Below the pieces are notes generated by a model. The model was not told the origin of the DNA. It ran no database searches and saw only the letters and a program-made list of their open reading frames with translations. Below are positions 53,388-61,625 of a DNA stretch of 64,000 nt, piece by piece. The stretch is from Oscillospiraceae bacterium (GTDB lineage Bacteria; Bacillota; Clostridia; Saccharofermentanales; Saccharofermentanaceae), in the NCBI GenBank assembly GCA_902764825.1, contig CACWXL010000006.1, forward strand, positions 1 to 64,000, in the 5' to 3' direction. The position numbers and the translations under genes are program-made. Position 1 is the stretch's first letter. Every line of letters starts with the position of its first letter.

Positions 53388-54127
53388 TACTTTTTCCTTT
53401 CTATTATCTTGATGGCACCCATACCCATTCCACACTTGATACCCACTCCGGAAAACTCTCCAAACTCAAGGAGCATCTTAGAGTATCTAGCCATAGTATC
53501 AGTACCTCTAAACCTGATAATTACCTCACCCATAAAGGACGGAATTTGAGCTCCTTCCAAAGGAAATCTTGTGCTTCTTATTCTAAAGTCAGATATCGAA
53601 CTGTGGTCGGCTATATATTGCAATGTATCTTCATCTGTCATATCAGTACTTGAAGACGCAGCACTGTATTTGCGCATAAGGCTTCCGAAAATATGTCTCG
53701 TATCAGGCATGAAAACATAAGCAGAATCACTTTTAAAAGCAGTGGGTGACTCAAATTCCAACCTGACATACTTCTCGATCTCATCTGAATTGAATGTCTT
53801 CATAAGATCTTCATAAGGCTTTGAAGTAATACTTTTATTGATAATATCAACATGCTGATCCCGAATATTCAAATCAAACCCAGTAAAATCCGGATCCAGG
53901 AGCGGCTCAATTATTCCTTTATATGCTTCCTTATTAAGTGTACGAATTGTCCAAAACAAGCCATTCTTCGACGAAATAAACTGACTATATGGATGAAGAC
54001 CGGTAACATGAACAGATTCTGCATAATCCTTGTCTGCCCTGTCCATCAATATGCTCTGCAGGATTGAGGATTGAAGATATCCCAGATTGCCTTCGGTTCT
54101 AAGTTCCAGTTTAAGTTCAGACAACAT
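53387..54127 (-). CDS. cas6: Cas6 pre-crRNA endoribonuclease
   Basis: 246 residues, two ferredoxin-like folds. The C-terminal glycine loop EFSGVGIKCGMGMGAIKI is the Cas6 signature. It cuts the repeat transcript to leave the 8-base handle. AAGG stands 10 bases before the ATG. It is the first gene of the csm operon; array 2, transcribed the same way, ends about 190 bases upstream of it. Confidence 0.93.
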   Translation of the reverse strand: MLSELKLELRTEGNLGYLQSSILQSILMDRADKDYAESVHVTGLHPYSQFISSKNGLFWTIRTLNKEAYKGIIEPLLDPDFTGFDLNIRDQHVDIINKSITSKPYEDLMKTFNSDEIEKYVRLEFESPTAFKSDSAYVFMPDTRHIFGSLMRKYSAASSSTDMTDEDTLQYIADHSSISDFRIRSTRFPLEGAQIPSFMGEVIIRFRGTDTMARYSKMLLEFGEFSGVGIKCGMGMGAIKIIERKK

Positions 54128-54219
54128 TTGTGGCAGCCTTATCTTGTTAAAACCGGGAAGATTCTCTTACAAAGCCTTAGTCTCTATCCCAATTCGAATT
54201 ATTTGTAAATCTGTTTCTT

Positions 54220-54225
54220 ATTATA
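54220..54225 (-). promoter_or_regulatory. Candidate -10 element of the cas operon
   Basis: TATAAT on the minus strand, 93 bases before cas6, with only a weak -35 (TTCTAA, 17 bases upstream). Confidence 0.4.
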
Positions 54226-54319
54226 AAACATCTTTTATGAATTTAGAATTAATGATCAGTTTCTTTTTGAAAGATCTCCACACAAAACAAAGAACCCCGA
54301 CGATTGTCGAGGATTCTTA

Positions 54320-54500
54320 CACTACGTCCCCTTACGGGGTGTTGATCTTTAAGACATGGTTAGTATTTTGATAGGAATATCACTAATAATGTTTCCGTCC
54401 CCTTACGGGGTGTTGGTCTTTAAGACGACATTAAATGGTAATTTAGTCGTGGTTTCCATAGGATGTTTCCGTCCCCTTACGGGGTGTTGGTCTTTAAGAC
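54320..54500 (-). CRISPR. CRISPR array 2 (3 repeats, 2 spacers), type III-A
   Basis: 36-base repeats at 54320 (degenerate at its leader-distal end and with one internal change), 54391 and 54465; spacers of 35 and 38 bases. Same repeat family as array 1 but with GTGTTGGTC in the variable part. The orientation is minus, shown by the ACGGAAAC end, the degenerate leader-distal unit and the shared leader at 54501. The transcript would run on toward cas6. Confidence 0.95.
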
Positions 54501-54640
54501 TCTATCTTTTACAAAGCCCTATTTATATAGCTTCGTTTATTGATTTGCGTGGCAAACCAATTATTCTTGTTAAATCTTATCACAAAACAGCTCAAAAAGA
54601 GCTGGAAGTCAATAAAATAGCATATCGTGGCAAAAAGCCT
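54501..54640 (-). promoter_or_regulatory. Leader of CRISPR array 2
   Basis: GTGGCAAA boxes at 54549-54556 and 54627-54634, again 49 and 127 bases from the first repeat. The inner box is the palindrome TTTGC-GTG-GCAAA, as in the leader of array 1. Confidence 0.8.
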
Positions 54641-54704
54641 ATTTTTTCCAGTTGCTATTCTTGCCATTGAATTATTAATTCACCAAGATAACTGAGTCAA
54701 ACAA

Positions 54705-54908
54705 CTATTGAAAATTAAGACTAATATAATTCCCACACTTGCAATGAATATACAATTCCTCAAGTTTGCCATTATTAACCATTAAATCTGATGAAGAATA
54801 ACTGAAACCACCTCGTTCAAGATTATCTCTGAGCAATAATTGTTTCTTTTTAGGAACACTCATTCTATGTTCATTGTTGCATTTTTCACATTTAATACTA
54901 ATAAGCAT
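54705..54908 (-). CDS. Small putative zinc-binding protein
   Basis: 67 residues from the ATG at 54908, with GAGG 12 bases upstream (a start at 54929 would place this GAGG inside the gene). A Cys pair KCEKCNNEH near the start and HCKCGNYI near the end could bind one zinc ion. The middle is polar and basic (KKKQLLLRDNLERGG). No family is recognised. It lies between the array 2 leader and the next unknown gene, on the operon strand. Confidence 0.5.
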   Translation of the reverse strand: MLISIKCEKCNNEHRMSVPKKKQLLLRDNLERGGFSYSSSDLMVNNGKLEELYIHCKCGNYISLNFQ

Positions 54909-54952
54909 AAAAACAAAAAACCTCGACATTAAGGATTATTCATTCAATAGAA

Positions 54953-55417
54953 TTACTGATCTTCCTCTTCAACATCACTAACTTCAAAAGCCTTGGCTTT
55001 GTCAGCAAGACTCTTCTTATCAGAAGCGCCTTTAATTGCTTTAACTGCATCGGGTATTAGAGACACGCCACCAGTCATAACTGCACCTGCGATTTTAACA
55101 GCTGTCTCACCTTTTCTTCTTGTTCCGCGATCGATTACTGTAGCACTCTTCTTTTTGCGTTCTAAGGCTTTTTCATAGTATTCTTCTCTCTGTCGACTAA
55201 CAGTAGTCAGAAGTTGAACTTTTTTCTCTGTTGACATTTCTTTGTCTTCTTTAATCAGTTCAATTGCAGTATCCAATTCTGAATATGTAGGTTCTTTACC
55301 ATATAATTCACAAACCGCCTTTGCATACTTCTCCTCGTCAATATGATCCATAACTTTATTTGAGAAGTCTAAACATTTATCAAATGCCTCTACTAGAGCT
55401 TGAAATAGGATCTTCAT
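54953..55417 (-). CDS. Hypothetical helical protein with hydrophobic patch
   Basis: 154 residues from the ATG at 55417, which has AAAGGAG 7 bases upstream. Mostly charged helices (about 1-95, with EKKVQLLTTVSRQREEYYEKAL), then a Gly/Ala-rich hydrophobic stretch AVKIAGAVMTGGVSLIPDAVKAI (about 107-129) and an acidic tail. The hydrophobic hairpin is reminiscent of membrane-active segments, but this is inference. The family is unknown; the position between a type III-A locus and abiH suggests a defence role. Confidence 0.6.
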   Translation of the reverse strand: MKILFQALVEAFDKCLDFSNKVMDHIDEEKYAKAVCELYGKEPTYSELDTAIELIKEDKEMSTEKKVQLLTTVSRQREEYYEKALERKKKSATVIDRGTRRKGETAVKIAGAVMTGGVSLIPDAVKAIKGASDKKSLADKAKAFEVSDVEEEDQ

Positions 55418-55636
55418 GTGTACACTCCTTTCAATTTGCATAAATCTATTAATGTGTTCTAAAAGATTAGTGCCTCTTTAGAAGTTGTATGGAGAAAGCA
55501 AAAATCTAATCACCACCATGATTAGTCTTCAACACTCACCCTTGATACCTATTATAATAGTCGGGATAAATTTCTATTATATTTTCATAGTGTGAACATT
55601 TAGAAAAAACCTTATAAATCATACTCCCAAGAAACA

Positions 55637-55656
55637 ACCCGGCTTCTCGGCCGGGT
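55637..55656 (-). terminator. Hairpin after abiH-like gene
   Basis: ACCCGGC / GCCGGGT stem with a 6-base loop, 32 bases after the AbiH stop; on the minus strand TGTTTCTT follows, a modest T-run. Confidence 0.55.
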
Positions 55657-55687
55657 CATCTCTAGGTAAGCAAATAATAAAAGGCTT

Positions 55688-56533
55688 CTACCAGATAAAA
55701 AGTTGTATTTTATCGAAAAATGACAACTTCTTTATATTAAATATAACCGGATCATTATTTGAGTGATAAGAAATGCACCATTTACTAGGTTTCACCAACT
55801 GTTCAATAACCTCAAAATATTGCAAATCAACGTCACCTAAGGAATGCCCGAGAACAAAAACGGAATCAATAGAATCAGTAATGCTATTAAGATAAGACTC
55901 TAGTCCACTAATACACAATTTCTTTTTAAACGAACGATAGAAGTCATTAATGAGTTTAACTTGTGTATCTAAATAATAGTCCCCATTATCTGCATTTGAG
56001 TATTTATTTGTATTATAATTTGAAAGAATGTTTTTATAACCAAAGACAAGATCATCTCCACGTTCGATAGTTCCGTGAATATAAAACACAGGCCTACTTA
56101 ATCGATTAATAGATACCTTTTCTACTGTATTCGTATAATTGAAATTAATAATATAATCACTATCAAAACAATAATCTTTTTCAAGTTCCTTCTCATTAGC
56201 TGCGAAAGCCATTTTACGTAATGCAGAAAAAACAGCTTCATTCAAGCTAGATAAATGCATTTCCATATTTTGAATGCATCCGTCTCTATCATATTCATGA
56301 TCCGATAAGTAATCCGGATATTGGAGTTGACTATCTTCAATAGCCGTTAAGTCAAGGTTAGCTATATCCTCTTCATAGTCACTCCAATTTACTCCATAAC
56401 ATGAAAATTCTTCTTTAGCATTTTCTTGTGAGTTATATACTTTTTCCATAGCCAAAAGCTTTACAAAATCATCAGTCTTCGTAGGAAGTTCATAATGAAG
56501 ATCAAAGCCATTGCCAATAACATATAATTTCAT
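55688..56533 (-). CDS. AbiH family abortive infection protein
   Basis: 281 residues from the ATG at 56533, preceded by GGAGG. The start LYVIGNGFDLHYELPTKTDDF is the AbiH signature; FNYTNT, YIHGTIERGDDLVFGY and VLGHSLGDVDLQYF are its other conserved blocks. The fold is of the SIR2/Rossmann-like type. The first members were found as abortive infection proteins of lactococci; the mechanism is not established. It stands alone between the CRISPR locus and the dynamin operon. Confidence 0.9.
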   Translation of the reverse strand: MKLYVIGNGFDLHYELPTKTDDFVKLLAMEKVYNSQENAKEEFSCYGVNWSDYEEDIANLDLTAIEDSQLQYPDYLSDHEYDRDGCIQNMEMHLSSLNEAVFSALRKMAFAANEKELEKDYCFDSDYIINFNYTNTVEKVSINRLSRPVFYIHGTIERGDDLVFGYKNILSNYNTNKYSNADNGDYYLDTQVKLINDFYRSFKKKLCISGLESYLNSITDSIDSVFVLGHSLGDVDLQYFEVIEQLVKPSKWCISYHSNNDPVIFNIKKLSFFDKIQLFIW

Positions 56534-56722
56534 ACTGTTCCTCCAATAATCCATACTAATACCTTTATTCAGATATTATCATCTTAAGTTAATGAATTTC
56601 TAGACAAAGACTACTAATGTGATTAGCTTATTCCTTTATTTCTAATATCCCCTTAAATGATATAATTACCCTATCAAATCTCTTTGTTTATTTGATTATG
56701 GAGTCCTTGAGGGGTGTACGGC

Positions 56723-58846
56723 ATGCCACAGACTGATCTTACTAAAGCATTATCCGAATGCTATGAGGCGGCGAAGAGCGGGTATGAGCTCGCGGCAGAT
56801 GAGCGTGCCGTGCTGGATAAGATCCTGGAATCTGCTGAGGACAATATAAGGGAGACTGCGATCGAATATAAGGCTTCTCCTTGCGAGGTCATTGGTCTGG
56901 GCGAGGCTCTTGAGGGGCAGCTTTCTGACATACAGCAGTCCGTGGACTCCCTGCGCATTTCATTTACAGAAGACTTAAACGCGCTGAAAGAGGACCTGGA
57001 GAAGTTCTCGGTCACGCTTTTCGGGCGCACCATGGCGGGCAAATCGACGCTGATGGAGGTCCTGACTGAAGGCGACGGATCAGCGATCGGAATGGGCGCG
57101 CAGAGGACCACGAGAGATATTAGAAGATACGAGTGGAACGGTCTCGCGGTGACGGATGTGCCGGGAATCGGCGCTTTTGAGGGCGAGGAAGACACAAGAC
57201 TGGCCTTTGATGCGGCGAAGACTGCGGACCTCATCGTGTTCCTTCTGACGGACGATGCGCCGCAGGCGGTGGAGGCCGACTGTTTCAGGCAGGTCAAGGA
57301 TCTGGGCAAGCCCGTGATAATCATTATGAATGTTAAGGTGTCGGTCGATTCCGGCAAGAGCATGAAGCTCATCGAGCGCGACATGAACCGCGCTTTTGAC
57401 GATGAGCGCATAGAGGAGATCAGGAATCAGTTCTGCAGGTTCGCTGAGCCTTTCGGGCAGGATTGGAACAATGTTCCATTCGTTGCTACGCACCTGAAAG
57501 CGGCTTATGAGGCCGTTAAGAGTGCCAAGGCGGGCGACACTGAGCAGGAAGAATTCTGGACAAGGATCAGCCGCATCGATGACCTCAAATCCCTGATCTG
57601 CGAAGAGGTCCGGGTCAGAGGCAAGTACATAAGAGTCAAGACTTTCGCCGACATCATTGCAAATCCCATGATCGAAGCCCTCTCGGAGTTAGATCTTCAG
57701 AGCCGTATGAACGAGTCACAGGGCAAGGTCGTGTCGGATAAGAAGCGCGCCCTTGAGAAGCGTAAAGCTGTCTTTGTTAAGGACGGCAAGAAGCGTATTG
57801 AGTCTTTCATGATGCGCCTCAAATCCGAACTCAGGTCCGATATCGCCGTTTTCGCGGAAGAGCACTATAACGACAAGATGGCTGACATCGCGTGGGGCGA
57901 GATAATCGAGAGCAAGAACATCGAAGGCAGATGCAAGGAGCTCTTGGACGACATGGAGGCCGAAGTTGACGGCATCATCGAAGAGACCATCCGCGAGATG
58001 GAGAGCGAGCTCAGGTACGTGTCGATCGACTCCGTTCAGAGGACGTTCCTCACCCCTGCCCTGATCGACGCCAAGAGGATCGTCGGTTGGACGAGCCTTC
58101 TTCTGGGCGGCGGCGGAACGGTCGCTGCCGCGATCCTTACACTGTCAGGCCTTGAGATCGCTGCAGGCCCGGTAGGCTGGGTCGCTGCGGCAATTGGTCT
58201 TGCGGGCGGCATCGGTCTTCTCTTCCTCGAATCGACGGGCGACAAGCTCGCGAAGGCCAGAGCGAAGCTCGAGAAGGAGCTCACAGAATCCGTCAACGCC
58301 ACATGCGACAGCATCTGGACGCAGCTTGAGAAAAACCTCAACAGGCTCATCAAGGGCAAGATCGACCTGGTCCTGGATGAACTCACCAAGATAGAGAATG
58401 TCATTGAGTCCCTTGCGGAAACGCAGAACGATCTCGCCGGTTCATTAAGGACCGAGCTCCGCCAGCTTAACGTGACCTTCACTTCCAAGATCGCATCGGC
58501 GGTCATGGGCGGTGACGAAGCTGACGCCTGCATGGGCAATATCGATACCATCGCGAGGATCCCGGGCGTATGCATCCTCCTCTCTGAGAAGGCCGCAAAC
58601 ACAACACCGGCAGAGTTTACAAGGCACCTGTCCGATCTCCTCACAGAAGACGTCTCCGTCGTCACGACGAACGAAGATAAGCCGCAATATGTATCGGATA
58701 TCCTGGGCGGGATCGTGGCGCAGGAGAACATTGAGTGCGACAATGAATCAGGCCAGGTCCTCATCAGGACGGATAAAGAAGACATCAGGTTACTTAACAG
58801 GCTGAGGCTCCTAGAGCAGTTCGTGCCTTACAGAATAGGAGGATAG
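56723..58846 (+). CDS. Dynamin-like GTPase 1
   Basis: 707 residues from the ATG at 56723 (GAGGGG 8 bases upstream; a GTG three codons earlier overlaps that site). G1 is GRTMAGKST (101-109), a Thr-rich switch (GMGAQRTTRDIRRYEW) follows, G3 is DVPG (145-148). The position of G4, normally NKxD, reads IIIMNVKVSVD, lacking the usual NKxD. A long coiled-coil stalk follows, with a Gly/Ala-rich hydrophobic hairpin (about 455-510, LLLGGGGTVAAAIL...AAAIGLAGGIGLLFL) likely to insert into membrane. It is the first gene of a three-gene operon; base composition is like the chromosome core. Confidence 0.87.
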   Translation: MPQTDLTKALSECYEAAKSGYELAADERAVLDKILESAEDNIRETAIEYKASPCEVIGLGEALEGQLSDIQQSVDSLRISFTEDLNALKEDLEKFSVTLFGRTMAGKSTLMEVLTEGDGSAIGMGAQRTTRDIRRYEWNGLAVTDVPGIGAFEGEEDTRLAFDAAKTADLIVFLLTDDAPQAVEADCFRQVKDLGKPVIIIMNVKVSVDSGKSMKLIERDMNRAFDDERIEEIRNQFCRFAEPFGQDWNNVPFVATHLKAAYEAVKSAKAGDTEQEEFWTRISRIDDLKSLICEEVRVRGKYIRVKTFADIIANPMIEALSELDLQSRMNESQGKVVSDKKRALEKRKAVFVKDGKKRIESFMMRLKSELRSDIAVFAEEHYNDKMADIAWGEIIESKNIEGRCKELLDDMEAEVDGIIEETIREMESELRYVSIDSVQRTFLTPALIDAKRIVGWTSLLLGGGGTVAAAILTLSGLEIAAGPVGWVAAAIGLAGGIGLLFLESTGDKLAKARAKLEKELTESVNATCDSIWTQLEKNLNRLIKGKIDLVLDELTKIENVIESLAETQNDLAGSLRTELRQLNVTFTSKIASAVMGGDEADACMGNIDTIARIPGVCILLSEKAANTTPAEFTRHLSDLLTEDVSVVTTNEDKPQYVSDILGGIVAQENIECDNESGQVLIRTDKEDIRLLNRLRLLEQFVPYRIGG

Positions 58847-58848
58847 TT

Positions 58849-60567
58849 ATGTTCCAGATCGCTGAGTTGTCCCGCTCCAAGGAAGCTTTGAAAGAGAAGG
58901 CTCTCCGCGCGCTTTCAGACGCAGGCGTCGGTCTTAATGAGACCGAAGGAAAGTCAGATAAAGTCAAAATCGTTTTCGCAGGCCAGTATTCTGCGGGAAA
59001 ATCCTCAATTATCAAGATGCTGACGGGCGACGATACGATTGCCACGGGCGCGAAAATCACGACCCAGGAGACCCACACCTACGAGTGGAACGGACTTGAG
59101 ATCGTTGACACTCCAGGCGTCCACACTTCCTTAAGACCCGACCACGACGAGATATCCTATAAGGCAATCGCGGCCGCGGACATACTTGTTTTCGTGATCA
59201 CTAACGAACTGTTCGATTCATACATGGCCGACCACTTCAGGCGCCTTGCGATCGATAAGGACAAGGCCGGCGAGATGATCCTCGTCGTCAACAAGATGGA
59301 GCGCGCCGCCAAGGGCAACACCGAAGAGCAGCAGAACATAATAAGAGAAGATCTGCGCACGGTCCTCGCGCCCTACACACCAGAGCAGCTCCACCTCTCT
59401 TTCCTCGATGCACAGTCCTATCTGGACAGCGTTGAAGAGCGCGCTGAAGATCCTGAGCTTGCAGACGAACTCCTCGCACGTTCCGGCTACGCAGAATTCA
59501 TCGAGACGCTTAACGCTTACGTTGCAGAGAAGACACTTACTTCGAAGCTCACGACCGACCTCTATGTGCTCGACAACGAGCTCGACAAGGCGATCTCCGA
59601 CCTCACACCGGGTTCCGAAGATGCCGACATCGACGCGCTCGAAGAGAACTTAAAGCAGCAGCGCCACATGCTGATCGATACCAGAACGCGCATGCAAAGA
59701 GAAGTTACTGATATCTTCTCCGATTCTGCCGCTAAGATAAGAGAATACGGCCTCGACGCCGCAGCGCTCGTCGATACAGGGCTTCCCATGGAAGAGCTTC
59801 AGGAGAAGATCGCACAGTACGGCAAGATGGCTGAAGACCTGATCGAGAAGACCAGGACCGATGCTGACGACCATGTCCATTCATGCTTCCTTGAGCTCGG
59901 CCAGAGCTTCACGGACATGGAATCCACCGAGTTCTCTCAGAACCTCAAGATCAGGCTCGTCGACAAATACGACAACCTCCCTGACGCAGTAAAGAAAGTC
60001 TTCGTCACCGCGACAGACCTTGAGAAGAAGGGCGACATCCTCGTCGGCACACTCGTCAAGTCAGGCATTCCTGAGATGCTCTCTCTTGCAGACTCTTCCT
60101 ACAAAGCTATAAGGCTCACGGACAACACGCAGAACTTCCTTAGGACGTCGCTCCACTCCATGAACACCGGCACCAAGCTCATCGGCAAGGCCGGAAAAGC
60201 CGGACAGGTCGCATCCAAAGTCGCCAACAGATCTTCTTCGATCTTCGGCATGGTCGGCGTCGGCCTGGAATTTGTCCTCCAGTTCAAGGAAGACTACGAC
60301 GAGCAATTAAAGCTCGAAGCCATGAAGAACAACCGCCAGAACATAAGGAGCGAGTTCAACACGGCCGCCAATGCCCTCGAAGACTACGCCGCCGACTACG
60401 TCAAGCAGAGCGTCGTCTCCCCAATGGAGCAGTCCGTCAAATCCGTCGAAGACAACATCGCCGAACTTAGGACCACCCGTGCCGACCGCTCCGAGATGTG
60501 CGTCAAGCTCGAAAAGGTCCAGAAGGAAGTTCAGACGCTTATCGCAAGAATCCACGACATTGCGTGA
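58849..60567 (+). CDS. Dynamin-like GTPase 2
   Basis: 572 residues. G1 is GQYSAGKSS (45-53), the Thr switch is TGAKITTQETHTYEW, G3 DTPG (87-90), G4 NKME in LVVNKMER. A helical stalk follows (about 230-570), with GKAGKAGQVASKVANRSSSIFGMVGVGLEF near 440-470 as a possible membrane paddle. AGGAGG precedes the start, 2 bases after the first GTPase gene. Paired dynamin-like proteins of different length usually act together as hetero-oligomers on membranes; in some bacteria they protect against phage or help membrane repair. Which applies here is unknown. Confidence 0.87.
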   Translation: MFQIAELSRSKEALKEKALRALSDAGVGLNETEGKSDKVKIVFAGQYSAGKSSIIKMLTGDDTIATGAKITTQETHTYEWNGLEIVDTPGVHTSLRPDHDEISYKAIAAADILVFVITNELFDSYMADHFRRLAIDKDKAGEMILVVNKMERAAKGNTEEQQNIIREDLRTVLAPYTPEQLHLSFLDAQSYLDSVEERAEDPELADELLARSGYAEFIETLNAYVAEKTLTSKLTTDLYVLDNELDKAISDLTPGSEDADIDALEENLKQQRHMLIDTRTRMQREVTDIFSDSAAKIREYGLDAAALVDTGLPMEELQEKIAQYGKMAEDLIEKTRTDADDHVHSCFLELGQSFTDMESTEFSQNLKIRLVDKYDNLPDAVKKVFVTATDLEKKGDILVGTLVKSGIPEMLSLADSSYKAIRLTDNTQNFLRTSLHSMNTGTKLIGKAGKAGQVASKVANRSSSIFGMVGVGLEFVLQFKEDYDEQLKLEAMKNNRQNIRSEFNTAANALEDYAADYVKQSVVSPMEQSVKSVEDNIAELRTTRADRSEMCVKLEKVQKEVQTLIARIHDIA

Positions 60568-60630
60568 TCGATAGAAAGCAGCTTCGGCCCTGCTTTAATC
60601 TGAAGCCCCGCCGTCCAAAAGGAGTACCAA

Positions 60631-61194
60631 ATGTCAGACACAAAACTGATCCTTGTCTGCAAAGACAAACCAACATTAGATGACGTAGTTAAGATCCTTG
60701 TCGCTTCCGGCAACATTGCCGAGAACGAGATCGAAGCCTGGGAAGAAAAGACCTGGGACGTCAAACGCAAGACCGGCCCCATCCACACCAAGATGCTCTT
60801 CGTCGGCGACATCAAGGACACCACGTCTCTCGGCTGCTTCATCGACATCAAATACGAACGCTGGGGCATCTGCTACGGCCTCAATTCGCGCTATGCTTTG
60901 ATCACGACTGACACGATGTACATCAAGGACAACGCGCGCTACAAGGCATTCCTGGACAGCTACGAAGAAGCAGTAGGTTCGCTCTTCGAAGCTGCCCCCG
61001 TTGACGATGCCGCAACCAAATTCACCAAGACATTCGGTACGGTTGGCCTGGCCGTCGCTACCGGTGGTGCAAGTCTCGCAGCACAGAAGCTCTACGACGA
61101 TAACAAGATGCAGGCTGAAAAGACGAACAAGTTGTGTTTCTATGCAGTATGGCACATGGCAAATAACTGTTTAACAGGGTTTATTGAAGAGTAG
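60631..61194 (+). CDS. Hypothetical third protein of the dynamin operon
   Basis: 187 residues; AAAAGGAG precedes the ATG. The N-terminal part (KLILVCKDKPTLDDVVKILVASGNI ... IDIKYERWGICYGLNSRYALITT) is alpha/beta. A Gly/Ala segment TFGTVGLAVATGGASLAAQKLY (about 138-160) may contact membrane. It has no recognised family. It follows the second GTPase gene by 63 bases and ends before a terminator, so it is probably a partner of the GTPases. Confidence 0.65.
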   Translation: MSDTKLILVCKDKPTLDDVVKILVASGNIAENEIEAWEEKTWDVKRKTGPIHTKMLFVGDIKDTTSLGCFIDIKYERWGICYGLNSRYALITTDTMYIKDNARYKAFLDSYEEAVGSLFEAAPVDDAATKFTKTFGTVGLAVATGGASLAAQKLYDDNKMQAEKTNKLCFYAVWHMANNCLTGFIEE

Positions 61195-61254
61195 AAATTA
61201 GTCAATTCGTCTATAAGATTGGTTTAATGTCTTATATTTGAATGCCTAAATAAA

Positions 61255-61290
61255 TATAGCAACCCTCGTTTGAGGGTTGCTATATAATTT
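61255..61290. terminator. Bidirectional terminator
   Basis: A 13-bp perfect stem TATAGCAACCCTC / GAGGGTTGCTATA with a 4-base loop (61255-61284), AT-rich on both sides, between the dynamin operon and the convergent minus-strand genes. Confidence 0.8.
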
Positions 61291-61377
61291 GCATACTCAT
61301 TACGGCTTGGATATAAATTCAAACTGCACGATGCAGAGATAAGGAGATAGCTATTCGCTAATCAAACTGTAAAGAAA

Positions 61378-61563
61378 TTACTTAGCCATAAACTGACCAG
61401 CAAGCTCTGCGCCAACAGCTCTTCTTGCTTCGTTCTGATTAAGTCGATCTCTAGCATTTATCTCTAAAGATGCTAATTGAGCGCTTGATACCTTGCCCGC
61501 AACTTCGAGTTTACCAACACGAACAACTGGCGCTCTTTTTAGTTCAACCGTTTTAATAGCCAT
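61378..61563 (-). CDS. 61-residue protein behind a papain-like protein
   Basis: From the ATG at 61563 with AAGGAG 6 bases upstream. The product starts MAIKTVELKRAPVVRVGKLE, then KVSSAQLASLEINARDRLNQNEARRAVGAE, and ends GQFMAK. A basic beta-like N-terminus is followed by an Ala/Arg-rich helix; no membrane span or signal is seen. It lies 62 bases after the papain-like gene and is the last gene of that operon, so it could be its substrate, inhibitor or partner. Confidence 0.62.
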   Translation of the reverse strand: MAIKTVELKRAPVVRVGKLEVAGKVSSAQLASLEINARDRLNQNEARRAVGAELAGQFMAK

Positions 61564-61625
61564 TTTTGTCTCCTTCCAAAAGATAGTGATAAATTTTAAC
61601 ATTCTTTCCTGTTAAAGTAAAGTCC

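Noticed and set aside
44496..54127. Type VI-D (Cas13d) locus, suggested by the WYL1-like protein
   Set aside because: No large HEPN effector is present; the operon is plainly cas6-csm1 to csm6.
54356..54670. Plus-strand frame across CRISPR array 2 and its leader
   Set aside because: It is made of repeats, spacers and leader sequence; no ribosome site.
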